A stretch of DNA of 64,000 nt from Methylomicrobium sp035916875 (GTDB lineage Bacteria > Pseudomonadota > Gammaproteobacteria > Methylococcales > Methylomonadaceae), in contig NZ_JAXUHN010000094.1 of assembly GCF_035916875.1 (NCBI RefSeq), positions 1 through 64,000 on the forward strand. The letters are read 5' to 3'. The notes below the pieces were generated by a model. The model searched no databases and was not told the origin of the DNA. It was given only the letters and a program-made list of their open reading frames with translations. The position numbers were made by a program, and so were the translations under genes. Positions 17,024 to 25,479 of this stretch are shown one piece after another; position 1 is the first letter of the stretch; each line of letters begins with the position of its first letter.

Positions 17024-18115
17024 TTATTCGTTAGCTTTGCTTTCGATGATACCGCCGCCCAAACAAACCTCGCCGTCATAAAATACAACCGACTGTCCCG
17101 GCGTAATAGCGCGTTGCGGTTCGTCGAAAACAGCTTTGCAGCGGCCGTCCGGCAAAGGCGAAAGCGTACAGGCCTGGTCGGCTTGCCGGTAGCGGGTTTT
17201 GGCCGCACAGCGGATCGTTTCGGTCAACGGCCGGTTACTGCACCAGTCCAGTTGGCCCGCTTCGAGCTCATTGTGCAGCATCAACGGATGATCGTGGCCC
17301 TGGCCGACCAGCAGCACGTTGTTGCCGAGGTCTTTTTCGAGCACATACCAGGGCTCGTCGGGTGTGTTCTGGACGCCGCCGATGCCGAGGCCCTGACGCT
17401 GACCGAGTGTGTAGTACATCAGGCCGTGATGGCGGCCGATCGTGCGGCCTTCCGGGGTGCGGATGTCGCCGGGCTGGGTCGGCAGATAGCGCTGCAAAAA
17501 CTCCTTGAATTTGCGCTCCCCGATGAAGCAGATGCCGGTGCTGTCCTTTTTGCGGTAGTTGTCGAAGCCGGCTTTTTGCGCCAGCGCGCGGATTTCGGTC
17601 TTATGCAGATGGCCGATCGGAAACAGCGTGCGCGACAGCGGCTTTTGGCCCAGCGTATATAGGAAATAGCTTTGTTCCTTGTTCGGATCGAGGCCTTTTA
17701 ACAGAAAATATTCGCCGTTCCGCTCCTCGACCCGGGCATAGTGGCCGGTTGCGATGTATTCAGCGCCGAGGTCTTCGATGGCATAATTCAAAAAAGCCTT
17801 GAATTTGACATGCTTGTTGCACAGAATGTCCGGATTCGGCGTGCGGCCGGCCGCAAATTCGGACAAAAATACTTCAAACACTTCGTCCCAATATTCGGCT
17901 GCGAAATTGACCGTTTTGAGTTCGATGCCGAGTTTGTCGCAAACCTGCTGCGCGTCGGCGAGGTCCTGCATTGCGGTGCAATATTCGGTGCCATCGTCTT
18001 CTTCCCAGTTTTTCATGAATAAGCCGGTGACCTGATGGCCCTGTTCCAAAAGCAGTAGTGCGGTCACCGAGGAATCGACGCCGCCCGACATGCCGACAAT
18101 GATATGTTTAGCCAT
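17024..18115 (-). CDS. mnmA: tRNA-specific 2-thiouridylase MnmA
   Basis: ATP-dependent enzyme that puts sulfur on uridine-34 of Lys, Glu and Gln tRNAs, receiving sulfur through the Tus relay. The product is 363 residues. The P-loop SGGVDSSV lies at residues 9-16. The nucleophile Cys is in NPDILCNKHVKF (near 102) and the persulfide Cys in STGICFIGERKFKEF (near 199). Central and beta-barrel C-terminal domains follow. Its start overlaps the end of the upstream NUDIX gene by 8 bases, which suggests translational coupling, an order also seen in other gammaproteobacteria (nudJ-mnmA-...-purB). Confidence 0.97.
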   Translation of the reverse strand: MAKHIIVGMSGGVDSSVTALLLLEQGHQVTGLFMKNWEEDDGTEYCTAMQDLADAQQVCDKLGIELKTVNFAAEYWDEVFEVFLSEFAAGRTPNPDILCNKHVKFKAFLNYAIEDLGAEYIATGHYARVEERNGEYFLLKGLDPNKEQSYFLYTLGQKPLSRTLFPIGHLHKTEIRALAQKAGFDNYRKKDSTGICFIGERKFKEFLQRYLPTQPGDIRTPEGRTIGRHHGLMYYTLGQRQGLGIGGVQNTPDEPWYVLEKDLGNNVLLVGQGHDHPLMLHNELEAGQLDWCSNRPLTETIRCAAKTRYRQADQACTLSPLPDGRCKAVFDEPQRAITPGQSVVFYDGEVCLGGGIIESKANE

Positions 18116-18569
18116 GATTCAGATCGAGCAGAGATTTGATTAACGATAATGGATAGCGAGTGCCTTTGAGATATTCATCGATACACAAGGCGACCAACGG
18201 ACTTCTGAGTCGTTTGGGGTCTGACAGAATTTCTTCGCGCGTGAGCCAATGGGTGGCGATAATGCCGGTGTCCAGCGTGGTTTCCGGTTCGTGGCTGTGG
18301 CAATTTCCGGAAAAGCAGATGCGCAGGAAACTTGGCGATTCGGGGTTTCTGCGCCAGAGTTGTATTGCGACGATATGTTCCGGTTCAAAATGCCAGGCGG
18401 TTTCCTCGAGCACTTCGCGTCGGGCCGCGGTAAGCAGGTCTTCTCCCTCTTCGAGGTGGCCTGCCGGCTGATTCAGTCTAATGCCATCGGAAGTTTCTTC
18501 CTCTACCAGCAAAAATCGCTGTCCGCGTTCGATGATCGCGGCCACGGTTACATGCGGCTTCCAAACCAT
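18108..18569 (-). CDS. nudJ: NUDIX hydrolase, NudJ-like phosphatase
   Basis: Hydrolyses nucleoside di-/triphosphates or HMP-PP, as in E. coli NudJ. The 153-residue protein has the Nudix box GHLEEGEDLLTAARREVLEETAW (residues ~37-59; GX5EX7REUXEEXGU with Trp replacing the usual last small residue). It begins VWKPHVTVAAIIERGQRFLLVEEE, characteristic of NudJ. Position directly upstream of and overlapping mnmA agrees with the E. coli arrangement. The substrate is inferred from the family and the context. Confidence 0.9.
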   Translation of the reverse strand: MVWKPHVTVAAIIERGQRFLLVEEETSDGIRLNQPAGHLEEGEDLLTAARREVLEETAWHFEPEHIVAIQLWRRNPESPSFLRICFSGNCHSHEPETTLDTGIIATHWLTREEILSDPKRLRSPLVALCIDEYLKGTRYPLSLIKSLLDLNHG

Positions 18570-18827
18570 TCATCTTTCTCAATATTCAAAGCGGTTATTT
18601 TACCCGATTTGCCGTTGACAGGGACAACGAATTGAACTCTTCGCCTGCATTCTGTCAAATGCAACGAGTAGAAGCGGCTGCTGATATTTGCATGCGGTGG
18701 CTCTATAAAAAAAGCGCTATACTCCGATTTCGCGTTAAACGAAGATGATCCTAATGCTTATGAGCTTGAAATCAACTATCATTTGGTATTATTGTTAAGC
18801 AGATTAAGATTTTTTGCTGCGATGTCC

Positions 18828-19151
18828 ATGTCTGATTTTGAACCATTCCACGATAACCATAACGGGTTGGCTTTGCAGGAGGCCAAACCCAAGCTTAAAA
18901 AGCCGCCGTTGTATAAGGTTATCCTGTTGAATGACGATTTCACACCGATGGATTTTGTGGTCGATATATTGATGGAGTTTTTTGCCATGCCGCATGATAA
19001 GGCTATGCAGGTCATGCTGCAGGTTCATATGCAGGGAGTCGGCGTGTGTGGGACTTATTCCAAGGATGTGGCGGAAACCAAGGTATACCTGGTCAATGAA
19101 TATTCACGAGCACATCAGCATCCCCTGATGTGCACTATGGAAGAAGCATAA
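18828..19151 (+). CDS. clpS: ATP-dependent Clp protease adaptor ClpS
   Basis: N-recognin that binds substrates carrying Leu, Phe, Tyr or Trp at their N-terminus and delivers them to ClpAP. The ~107-residue product has a flexible N-terminus. The ClpS core YKVILLNDDFTPMDFVVDIL (residues ~38-57) contains the N-degron pocket Asn-Asp-Asp, and the conserved stretch near VHMQGVGVCGTYSKDVAETK follows. Two in-frame ATGs (18822, 18828) are possible and length does not discriminate. clpA starts 12 bp downstream. Confidence 0.95.
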   Translation: MSDFEPFHDNHNGLALQEAKPKLKKPPLYKVILLNDDFTPMDFVVDILMEFFAMPHDKAMQVMLQVHMQGVGVCGTYSKDVAETKVYLVNEYSRAHQHPLMCTMEEA

Positions 19152-19163
19152 ATTGGTGAGCTT

Positions 19164-21434
19164 ATGTTAAGTAAAGAACTTGAAGTTACCCTGAATAATG
19201 CCTTTAAGAATGCGCATGAGAAAAGGCATGAGTTTATAACGGTTGAACATTTGCTCTTGGCATTGCTGGATAATCCTTCCGCCGAAGCGATCATGAAAGC
19301 CTGCGGCTGCAATATCAAACTGCTTCGGGGGCAATTGACGCAATTCATTGACGAAACCATTTCACTGATTCCGCAAGGCGTGCAGCGCGAAACGCAGCCG
19401 ACCTTGGGTTTTCAGCGGGTTTTGCAACGTGCCGTCTTTCATGTACAGGCTTCCGATAAAAAAGAAGTTTCGGGCGCGAATCTGTTTGTTGCGTTGTTCA
19501 GCGAGCAGGATTCGCATGCGGTCTATCTGCTGAACAAACAAGACATCTCAAGACTCGATGTGGTCAATTATCTCGCGCACGGCATCTCGAAAGTCGATCA
19601 GGAAAATCAGGCCGGCGAAGAACGCAATGCCGATGCGTCCAATCCGGATGCCGAGTCGTCGGGCAGTCCGTTGGACAAATATACGACCAACCTGAATGAG
19701 GAAGCGCGCCGCGGCCGCATCGACCCGTTGATCGGCAGGGAGGCGGAAGTCGAGCGTACGATACAGATTCTGTGCCGGCGTAGAAAAAACAATCCGTTAT
19801 TGGTTGGCGAAGCCGGCGTCGGAAAGACCGCGATCGCAGAAGGCCTCGCGAAACGAATCGTCGAGGAAAACGTGCCGCGCGTACTGATGAACAGTGTGAT
19901 TTATGCGCTGGATCTCGGCGCGTTGGTGGCCGGAACCAAATACCGAGGCGATTTTGAAAAACGCCTGAAGGCGTTGGTGAATCAACTCAAGCGAGAACCC
20001 GATTCTATTCTGTTCATCGATGAGATTCATACGATCATCGGTGCGGGTTCGGCATCGGGCGGAGTGATGGATGCGTCGAATCTGATCAAGCCACTGCTCG
20101 CTTCCGGGCAGATGCGCTGTATCGGTTCGACCACATTCCAGGAATATCGCGGCGTATTCGAAAAAGATCATGCGTTGGCGCGTCGTTTCCAGAAGGTCGA
20201 TATTCTGGAGCCGTCTGTCGAGGATACGGTGCTGATTTTGAAAGGCCTGAAAGCCCGTTTCGAAGAGCATCACGATGTGATTTATTCGGCCGAATCCCTG
20301 CGTCTGGCGGCCGAGTTGTCCGACCGTTATATCAATGACCGGCATCTGCCGGACAAGGCGATCGACGTGATCGATGAAGCCGGCGCGCGGCAACGCATGC
20401 TTTCCGAGGCGGAGCGCAAGCAGGTGATCGATACGGTCGACATCGAAGAAATTGTGTCAAAGATTGCCAGGGTGCCGGCCAAATCTGTCTCCTCGAATGA
20501 CGTCGACAAGCTTGCCAGTCTTGAAAAAAATTTGAAAATGCTGGTGTTCGGCCAGGACGAAGCGATTGCGGCATTGGCTTCCGCGATCAAATTGTCGCGG
20601 GCGGGGCTCCGTGAAACGCAAAAAACGATCGGTTCATTCCTGTTTGCGGGGCCGACCGGCGTCGGCAAGACCGAAGTGACCCGACAACTGGCCAAAATCA
20701 TGGGCGTCGAGTTGATCCGTTTCGATATGTCCGAATACATGGAGCGGCATACCGTGTCGCGATTGATCGGCGCGCCTCCCGGTTATGTCGGCTTTGATCA
20801 GGGAGGGCTGTTGACCGAACAAGTCACCAAGCATCCGCATGCGGTGCTGCTGCTCGACGAGCTTGAAAAGGCGCATCCGGACGTATTCAATCTGCTGTTA
20901 CAGGTGATGGATCACGGTACCTTAACCGACAATAATGGCCGCAAAGCCGATTTTCGCAACATCATTCTGGTGATGACGACCAATGCCGGTTCCGAAGAGG
21001 GCAGCCGCGCCTCGATCGGCTTCACGCAACAGGATCATGTGAGCGACAGCATGAAAGCGATCGAAAGAGGTTTTTCGCCGGAATTCAGAAACCGGCTGGA
21101 TGCTATCATTCAATTCAAACCGTTGAATATATCGGTCGTCGGTCATGTAGTCGATAAATTTATTTTCGAGCTGGAGGCGCTGTTGGCCGACAGGCAAGTT
21201 ACATTGACTTTGGATGACGATGCCCGCTTATGGCTGGCCGAAAATGGCTGCGATCCGAAGATGGGCGCCCGGCCGATGGCGCGGCTGATACAGGAAAAAA
21301 TCAAAAAACCGCTGGCGAACGACCTGCTGTTCGGCAAGTTGACCCACGGTGGTCATGTCAGAATTTACGTGGAAAATAACGAACTGGCTTTTGCGATTGA
21401 AAGCAAGGAATTGATCGTGCCCGAAAGCATTTGA
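19164..21434 (+). CDS. clpA: ATP-dependent Clp protease ATP-binding subunit ClpA
   Basis: AAA+ unfoldase that feeds proteins into ClpP. The 756-residue product has the N-domain (1-145) where ClpS docks. It has two AAA modules, with Walker A GEAGVGKT (about 214-221) and GPTGVGKT (about 496-503), and Walker B LFIDEIH and LLLDELEKAHPD. No M-domain is present between them, which separates ClpA from ClpB. The IGF/L-type ClpP-contacting loop is not obvious to me in the raw sequence. The gene follows clpS closely. clpP is not in this window. Confidence 0.97.
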   Translation: MLSKELEVTLNNAFKNAHEKRHEFITVEHLLLALLDNPSAEAIMKACGCNIKLLRGQLTQFIDETISLIPQGVQRETQPTLGFQRVLQRAVFHVQASDKKEVSGANLFVALFSEQDSHAVYLLNKQDISRLDVVNYLAHGISKVDQENQAGEERNADASNPDAESSGSPLDKYTTNLNEEARRGRIDPLIGREAEVERTIQILCRRRKNNPLLVGEAGVGKTAIAEGLAKRIVEENVPRVLMNSVIYALDLGALVAGTKYRGDFEKRLKALVNQLKREPDSILFIDEIHTIIGAGSASGGVMDASNLIKPLLASGQMRCIGSTTFQEYRGVFEKDHALARRFQKVDILEPSVEDTVLILKGLKARFEEHHDVIYSAESLRLAAELSDRYINDRHLPDKAIDVIDEAGARQRMLSEAERKQVIDTVDIEEIVSKIARVPAKSVSSNDVDKLASLEKNLKMLVFGQDEAIAALASAIKLSRAGLRETQKTIGSFLFAGPTGVGKTEVTRQLAKIMGVELIRFDMSEYMERHTVSRLIGAPPGYVGFDQGGLLTEQVTKHPHAVLLLDELEKAHPDVFNLLLQVMDHGTLTDNNGRKADFRNIILVMTTNAGSEEGSRASIGFTQQDHVSDSMKAIERGFSPEFRNRLDAIIQFKPLNISVVGHVVDKFIFELEALLADRQVTLTLDDDARLWLAENGCDPKMGARPMARLIQEKIKKPLANDLLFGKLTHGGHVRIYVENNELAFAIESKELIVPESI

Positions 21435-21469
21435 GAGGTCGGAAGCATTTGAAAGGTCGGCTGCGCGAT

Positions 21470-21486
21470 CCCCGGTTCTACCGGGG
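21470..21486. terminator. hairpin between clpA and infA (convergent)
   Basis: CCCCGG-TTCTA-CCGGGG abuts the infA stop codon and lies 35 bases past the clpA stop. It is probably a shared two-way barrier, although T-tracts are lacking. Confidence 0.5.
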
Positions 21487-21705
21487 TTAGCGCATCCGAA
21501 AGGTGATCCGGCCTTTGGTCAGGTCGTAAGGTGTCATCTCGACTTTGACCGTATCTCCGGTCAGAATGCGGATATAGTGCTTGCGCATCTTGCCGGAAAT
21601 ATGCGCGGTCACGATATGGCCGTTTTCCAGTTGCACTCTAAACATCGTGTTCGGAAGGGTATCGATGACCTTACCTTCCATTTCAATTTGATCTTCTTTA
21701 GCCAT
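21487..21705 (-). CDS. infA: translation initiation factor IF-1
   Basis: Binds the ribosomal A site during initiation. The 72-residue product MAKEDQIEMEGKVIDTLPNT... is a single OB-fold (S1-like) and matches the universal length. I start at ATG 21705 because the protein then begins MAKEDQ as in all relatives. An in-frame upstream start (21735) would add ten residues not seen in the family. It is convergent with clpA. Confidence 0.97.
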   Translation of the reverse strand: MAKEDQIEMEGKVIDTLPNTMFRVQLENGHIVTAHISGKMRKHYIRILTGDTVKVEMTPYDLTKGRITFRMR

Positions 21706-21735
21706 GGTTTTAATCCCGGTTGTTAAAACCGGCAA

Positions 21736-22391
21736 TCATATCACAAGCAAGCCTCTAACAACAAAACGACGTCGTAGAATCTCAGGGCAATCACGCTATT
21801 TCCGCCTTTGAGAAAAGTATGAAATTGTCAATTTGTAGAGGAAACAAGAATGTTGCTCAATCCGATGCAGCATTTCGAATGCATCAAAGACCCTCGCCGC
21901 GAGACAAAAAGCAAATTGAACAGGATCGATATGACAACGATCGTCTTGGGTGCCGTTGCGCGTGGTGTCTTAATTTTTTTCTAAGCGCGTATAACGTCCA
22001 AGTGCGCTAGGTGTTGGCGCAACGTGCAATGGGCGAGAAAACCATGAGATAAAGGCCATTCCCGATCGGTTGTCGATATTGGACGTTGAAGGACAATTGT
22101 GTCGAGGCCTTGAGGGCACAAGTGCGATAGGCTGTCTTTTTAGGTGTCTTGGAAATTACTTTTTTGGAGATGGCAGGGTTTGCGGCAATGCAGGCAGTGG
22201 TGAGCTAAGGTTGGGGGATATGGTTCATTGATGTGAGCCGAGAAAAATGTGACAGCGTTATAATTTTTTAAAAGACTCTGTTGTAAAACTAGAGTGTATT
22301 TCTAAACTGTTTCTTGAATAGCCGGTAAAATTAGACTAACGCCAACTGGCTGTTCCTGTCCGTTGTCTCAATTTTTATGAGGATGTTTTTT
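21736..22391. other. intergenic region with IS remnant
   Basis: The region between the infA start and the ComEA-like gene has no intact gene. Most of it is the decayed ISAs1-type transposase described separately, plus AT-rich flanks that presumably hold the promoters of infA and the ComEA-like gene. Confidence 0.5.
21850..22215 (+). pseudogene. ISAs1-family transposase remnant
   Basis: Broken pieces of one transposase can be read in order. From ATG 21850, MLLNPMQHFECIKDPRRETK gives the N-terminal DPR motif and stops at an internal deletion. Then VLAQRAMGEK (about 22012) shifts frame into NHEIKAIPDRLSILDVEGQL, matching the catalytic-core pattern (K-NEI-AIP-LL--LD--G) of ISAs1/DDE_Tnp_1 transposases. 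A further fragment, EMAGFAAMQAVV, lies near 22173. At least one large deletion and a frameshift inactivate it. I did not find flanking inverted repeats. Confidence 0.65.
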
Positions 22392-22640
22392 ATGAAAGTT
22401 TTATTTGTATTCTTGACTCTGTTTGCCTTCAATGCCCTCGCAACACCCGTTAACATTAATACCGCCGATGCGAAAACAATTTCGGATTCGCTGACAGGTA
22501 TTGGTCAGAAAAAAGCAGAGGCCATCGTCAAATTTAGGACCGAAAAAGGTCCGTTTAAAACTGCCGAAGAACTGGCTAATGTAGCGGGTATCGGCGAGAA
22601 GACCGTCGAAAAAAATAAAAAGGATATTTTGCTTCAATAA
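22392..22640 (+). CDS. ComEA-like helix-hairpin-helix protein
   Basis: Small exported DNA-binding protein of the ComEA/YbaV type. The 82-residue product has a signal peptide (about 1-17, MKVLFVFLTLFAFNALA) and then a double HhH domain: NINTADAKTISDSLTGIGQKKAEAIVKF with GPFKTAEELANVAGIGEKT. In competent bacteria such proteins bind incoming DNA in the periplasm. No other competence gene is adjacent. I favour the ATG at 22392, with GAGG just upstream, over two earlier in-frame ATGs that lack a ribosome-binding site. Confidence 0.92.
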   Translation: MKVLFVFLTLFAFNALATPVNINTADAKTISDSLTGIGQKKAEAIVKFRTEKGPFKTAEELANVAGIGEKTVEKNKKDILLQ

Positions 22641-22704
22641 GCTCTTTGTTTTATCTGGCGGGCATTTCCCGATTTTAGGTAAAAGGCTTAATCCCATTAT
22701 ACAG

Positions 22705-22750
22705 CGGCGCTAGCAGTCAACTGATTTAATATGGAGGCTAGCGCCGTTTT
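22705..22750. terminator. hairpin between the ComEA-like gene and bpt
   Basis: A 10-bp perfect inverted repeat (CGGCGCTAGC / GCTAGCGCCG) is followed by TTTT on the plus strand. The loop is 22 bases, longer than usual. It can act on the ComEA-like transcript and perhaps on the convergent bpt transcript. Confidence 0.55.
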
Positions 22751-22862
22751 GTGAGTTTATTATTGGTGCCTTGCAATATCGCCAGTCTCAGTTTCCCAAA
22801 GCTTCGGTGTCCACCGAAACGAATTTCGATAAGGCTGGCCTATGGACGTGAGGCGTCGCCGC

Positions 22863-23567
22863 TTATAAACCGGGAAAATCCCGCCACACTTGGTCTATAT
22901 ACAACTGTAGGGGCTGATAGTCGCTTTTATAAGCCATTTTCCGGCAATTTTTGATCCAGTAGCCGAGATACAAAAATTCGCGCTGCTGCCGGCGAGCTTC
23001 TTCGATTTGCCATAATACCGCATAAACGCCCGGGCTAGAGTCGGCGAATTTAGGGTCGAAAAAGGTATAGACCGCCGACCATGCGTGAGGGAAGCGATCG
23101 ATCACTGCGATCGCCGACAGTTCGCCCGCAATCGAAAACTCGGCGAAGAGGGTGTCGCACCAGTCGCTAGCGAGAAAGTCGATATAATCACTGGCCCCGG
23201 CATGTGCCATCGAACCTTCTGCATGGCGGCTGTTTTGATAACGCAGATACATGTCGTAATGGGCTTGTTCAAACACAGCCGGTTTTAGCACAACGTGGGT
23301 TTCGGTATTTTTTTTCAGGCAACGTTTTTGCCGGCGGTCCGGGTCGAAGCGGGCGACAGGGATTCTGGCCGAGACACAGGCGGAGCAATGCCGACATTGC
23401 GGCGCATACACATCATTGCCGCTTCTCCGGAAACCATGCTTTAACAACTCCGCGTATATCGCCGGAGTGATCTGAAAGGCCGGGTGCACGAATGCCGAGC
23501 GCGCGCTTTCGCCGTCAAGATAACTGCACGGATGATCGCCGGTAATGAATAACGGAATGGATGTCAT
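22863..23567 (-). CDS. bpt: aspartate/glutamate leucyltransferase Bpt
   Basis: Ate1-like transferase that puts Leu from Leu-tRNA onto N-terminal Asp or Glu, making ClpS substrates. The 234-residue protein has an N-terminal Cys-rich part (CSYLDGESARSAFVHP, then CRHCSACVSARIPV). It has the C-terminal GNAT-like core with YTFFDPKFADSSPGVYAVLW and GYWIKNCRKMAYKSDYQPLQ. The stop of the upstream aat gene overlaps its start, so both are translationally coupled. Together with clpS and clpA this completes a bacterial N-degron pathway. Confidence 0.96.
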   Translation of the reverse strand: MTSIPLFITGDHPCSYLDGESARSAFVHPAFQITPAIYAELLKHGFRRSGNDVYAPQCRHCSACVSARIPVARFDPDRRQKRCLKKNTETHVVLKPAVFEQAHYDMYLRYQNSRHAEGSMAHAGASDYIDFLASDWCDTLFAEFSIAGELSAIAVIDRFPHAWSAVYTFFDPKFADSSPGVYAVLWQIEEARRQQREFLYLGYWIKNCRKMAYKSDYQPLQLYIDQVWRDFPGL

Positions 23568-24259
23568 GATGATTGCCAGGCACAGGCGGCCTCAGGCACC
23601 GTGCAGAAACGGTCCAGAAAGTGGATGAAGGTGTCGCGGTCAATCAATTCGGCGCCGAGACTGGACAGATGGTGCGTATGAACCTGACAGTCGATCAATT
23701 CAAAATTCCAATCTTTGAGATGTTGAACTAACACCGCGAAAGCGGTTTTGGAGGCGTCGGTGATCGTATGAAACATCGACTCTCCAAAAAACACGCGGCC
23801 CATCGCGACGCCGTATAAACCTCCGACCAGTTCGCCGGCGCACCAAGTTTCGGCGGAATGCGCGAAGCCTAACAGATGCAGTTCACGATAGGCGTGCACG
23901 ATGTCCTTGGTGATCCAGGTGCCTTCCCGGCCTTGCCGGGAGTCCGCGCAGGCGGCGATCACCCTATCGAAAGCGGTGTCGAAAGTCACGCTAAACCTGT
24001 CTTTACGTAGGGTTTTTTTTAGGCTGCGCGAGATTTGCAGGCGTTCGGGAAACAATACCAGCCGTGGATCGGGCGACCACCACAAAATCGGCTCATTTGT
24101 GTTATACCACGGAAACACGCCGTGCCGATAGGCGTTCAACAACCGCGTCGGCGACAGGCATCCCCCCACCGCGAGCAGGCCGTTTGGTTCGGCCAGCGCG
24201 GCGCTCAGCGGTGGGAACGGTTGCTCCGGCCGGTGGGGATCGAGTATGGCTATCTTCAT
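23564..24259 (-). CDS. aat: leucyl/phenylalanyl-tRNA--protein transferase Aat
   Basis: Adds Leu or Phe from aminoacyl-tRNA to proteins with N-terminal Lys or Arg. The 231-residue product has the family marks: LLAVGGCLSPTRLLNAYRHGVFPWY (residues ~30-54), WWSPDPRLVLFPERL, CWSxGELVGGLYGVAMGRVFFGESMF and the closing HLSSLGAELIDRDTF. I start at ATG 24259, which gives MKIAILDPHR, rather than the TTG one codon before. It overlaps bpt by four bases. Confidence 0.96.
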   Translation of the reverse strand: MKIAILDPHRPEQPFPPLSAALAEPNGLLAVGGCLSPTRLLNAYRHGVFPWYNTNEPILWWSPDPRLVLFPERLQISRSLKKTLRKDRFSVTFDTAFDRVIAACADSRQGREGTWITKDIVHAYRELHLLGFAHSAETWCAGELVGGLYGVAMGRVFFGESMFHTITDASKTAFAVLVQHLKDWNFELIDCQVHTHHLSSLGAELIDRDTFIHFLDRFCTVPEAACAWQSS

Positions 24260-24324
24260 CAAGTAGGCACAGGCTAAAAAGCGTTAGGTTTAAATCAACC
24301 TGAGCGCTGCTAGGCCGTGCGCCC

Positions 24325-25278
24325 TTATTTCAATTCATCGAGATATTTTTCCGCATCGAGGGCGGCCATGCAACCCGCGCCGGCCGATGTGATCGCTTGT
24401 TTGTAGATCGCATCCATCACGTCTCCTGCCGCAAAAACGCCGGCAACGCTGGTTGCGGTCGCATTGCCGGCAATACCGCTTTTGACCTTAATATAGCCGT
24501 GTTCCATTTCGAGTTGTCCTTCGAAAATGCCGGTGTTCGGGGTATGACCGATCGCGATGAAGACACCGTGGACGTCGATCTCCTTGGTTTCGCCGGACTG
24601 GGCATTTTTGATTCGGATGCCGGTGACTCCCATGTCGTCGCCGAGTACTTCATCCAGCGTATGATTCCATTCAATTGTGACGTTGCCGTTTACGGCTTTT
24701 TCGAGTAATTTATTAGAGAGAATTTTTTCGGAGCGGAATTGGTCTCGGCGATGTACGATAGTCACGTGGGAGGCTATATTCGCCAGATAAAGCGCTTCTT
24801 CGACTGCGGTGTTGCCGCCGCCTATCACCGCGACCGGTTTGTTTCTGTAGAAAAAACCGTCACAGGTCGCGCAAGCGGAAACGCCCCGGCCTTTAAATGC
24901 TTCTTCTGATTCGAGCCCCAAATAGCGGGCGGACGCGCCAGTCGCGATGATTAGCGCATCACACGAATAGCTGCCTGCATCGCCGGTCAGTACAAACGGC
25001 CTCACTGACAAATTGGCGGTATGAATATGGTCGAAAATGATTTCGGTGTCGAAGCGCTCGGCATGGTGGCGCATTCTTTCCATCAGATCGGGGCCTTGCA
25101 GTCCCTCGACGTCGCCGGGCCAATTATCGACATCTGTGGTGGTGGTCAACTGGCCGCCTTGCTGCAGGCCGGTGATCATGACCGGATTAAGATTCGCTCG
25201 CGCGGCATAAACCGCGGCGGTATAGCCGGCAGGGCCGGAGCCAAGAATCAACAATCTGCAGTGTTTGGTGTTGCTCAT
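24325..25278 (-). CDS. trxB: thioredoxin reductase
   Basis: NADPH-dependent flavoenzyme that reduces thioredoxin. The product is 317 residues from ATG 25278, preceded by GAAGAGGTC. The Rossmann FAD motif GSGPAGYTAAVYAARAN (residues ~11-27), the redox-active CATCDGFF (near 135-142) and the NADPH motif GGGNTAVEEALYLAN (near 155) are visible, as is the second FAD motif GVFAAGDVMD. An extended reading frame upstream contains no family sequence. Neighbours ftsK and aat agree with the E. coli order aat...trxB...ftsK. Confidence 0.97.
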   Translation of the reverse strand: MSNTKHCRLLILGSGPAGYTAAVYAARANLNPVMITGLQQGGQLTTTTDVDNWPGDVEGLQGPDLMERMRHHAERFDTEIIFDHIHTANLSVRPFVLTGDAGSYSCDALIIATGASARYLGLESEEAFKGRGVSACATCDGFFYRNKPVAVIGGGNTAVEEALYLANIASHVTIVHRRDQFRSEKILSNKLLEKAVNGNVTIEWNHTLDEVLGDDMGVTGIRIKNAQSGETKEIDVHGVFIAIGHTPNTGIFEGQLEMEHGYIKVKSGIAGNATATSVAGVFAAGDVMDAIYKQAITSAGAGCMAALDAEKYLDELK

Positions 25279-25479
25279 TAAGACCTCTTCAGGGATAGAC
25301 AAAATTCTGCAATAAATTATGCAGGTGAATGCAGAGTTCGTAAACCGAAAAAATATGGGAATGAAATTGGGGCGCATCCCTGTCAAATCAACGGTTGCCT
25401 GTAAAATTATTCATGTAATCTCTTTGATGATTGATCTATAATCATGTTTTATTAGTATTTATTTTCTCCGAGAAATGTC

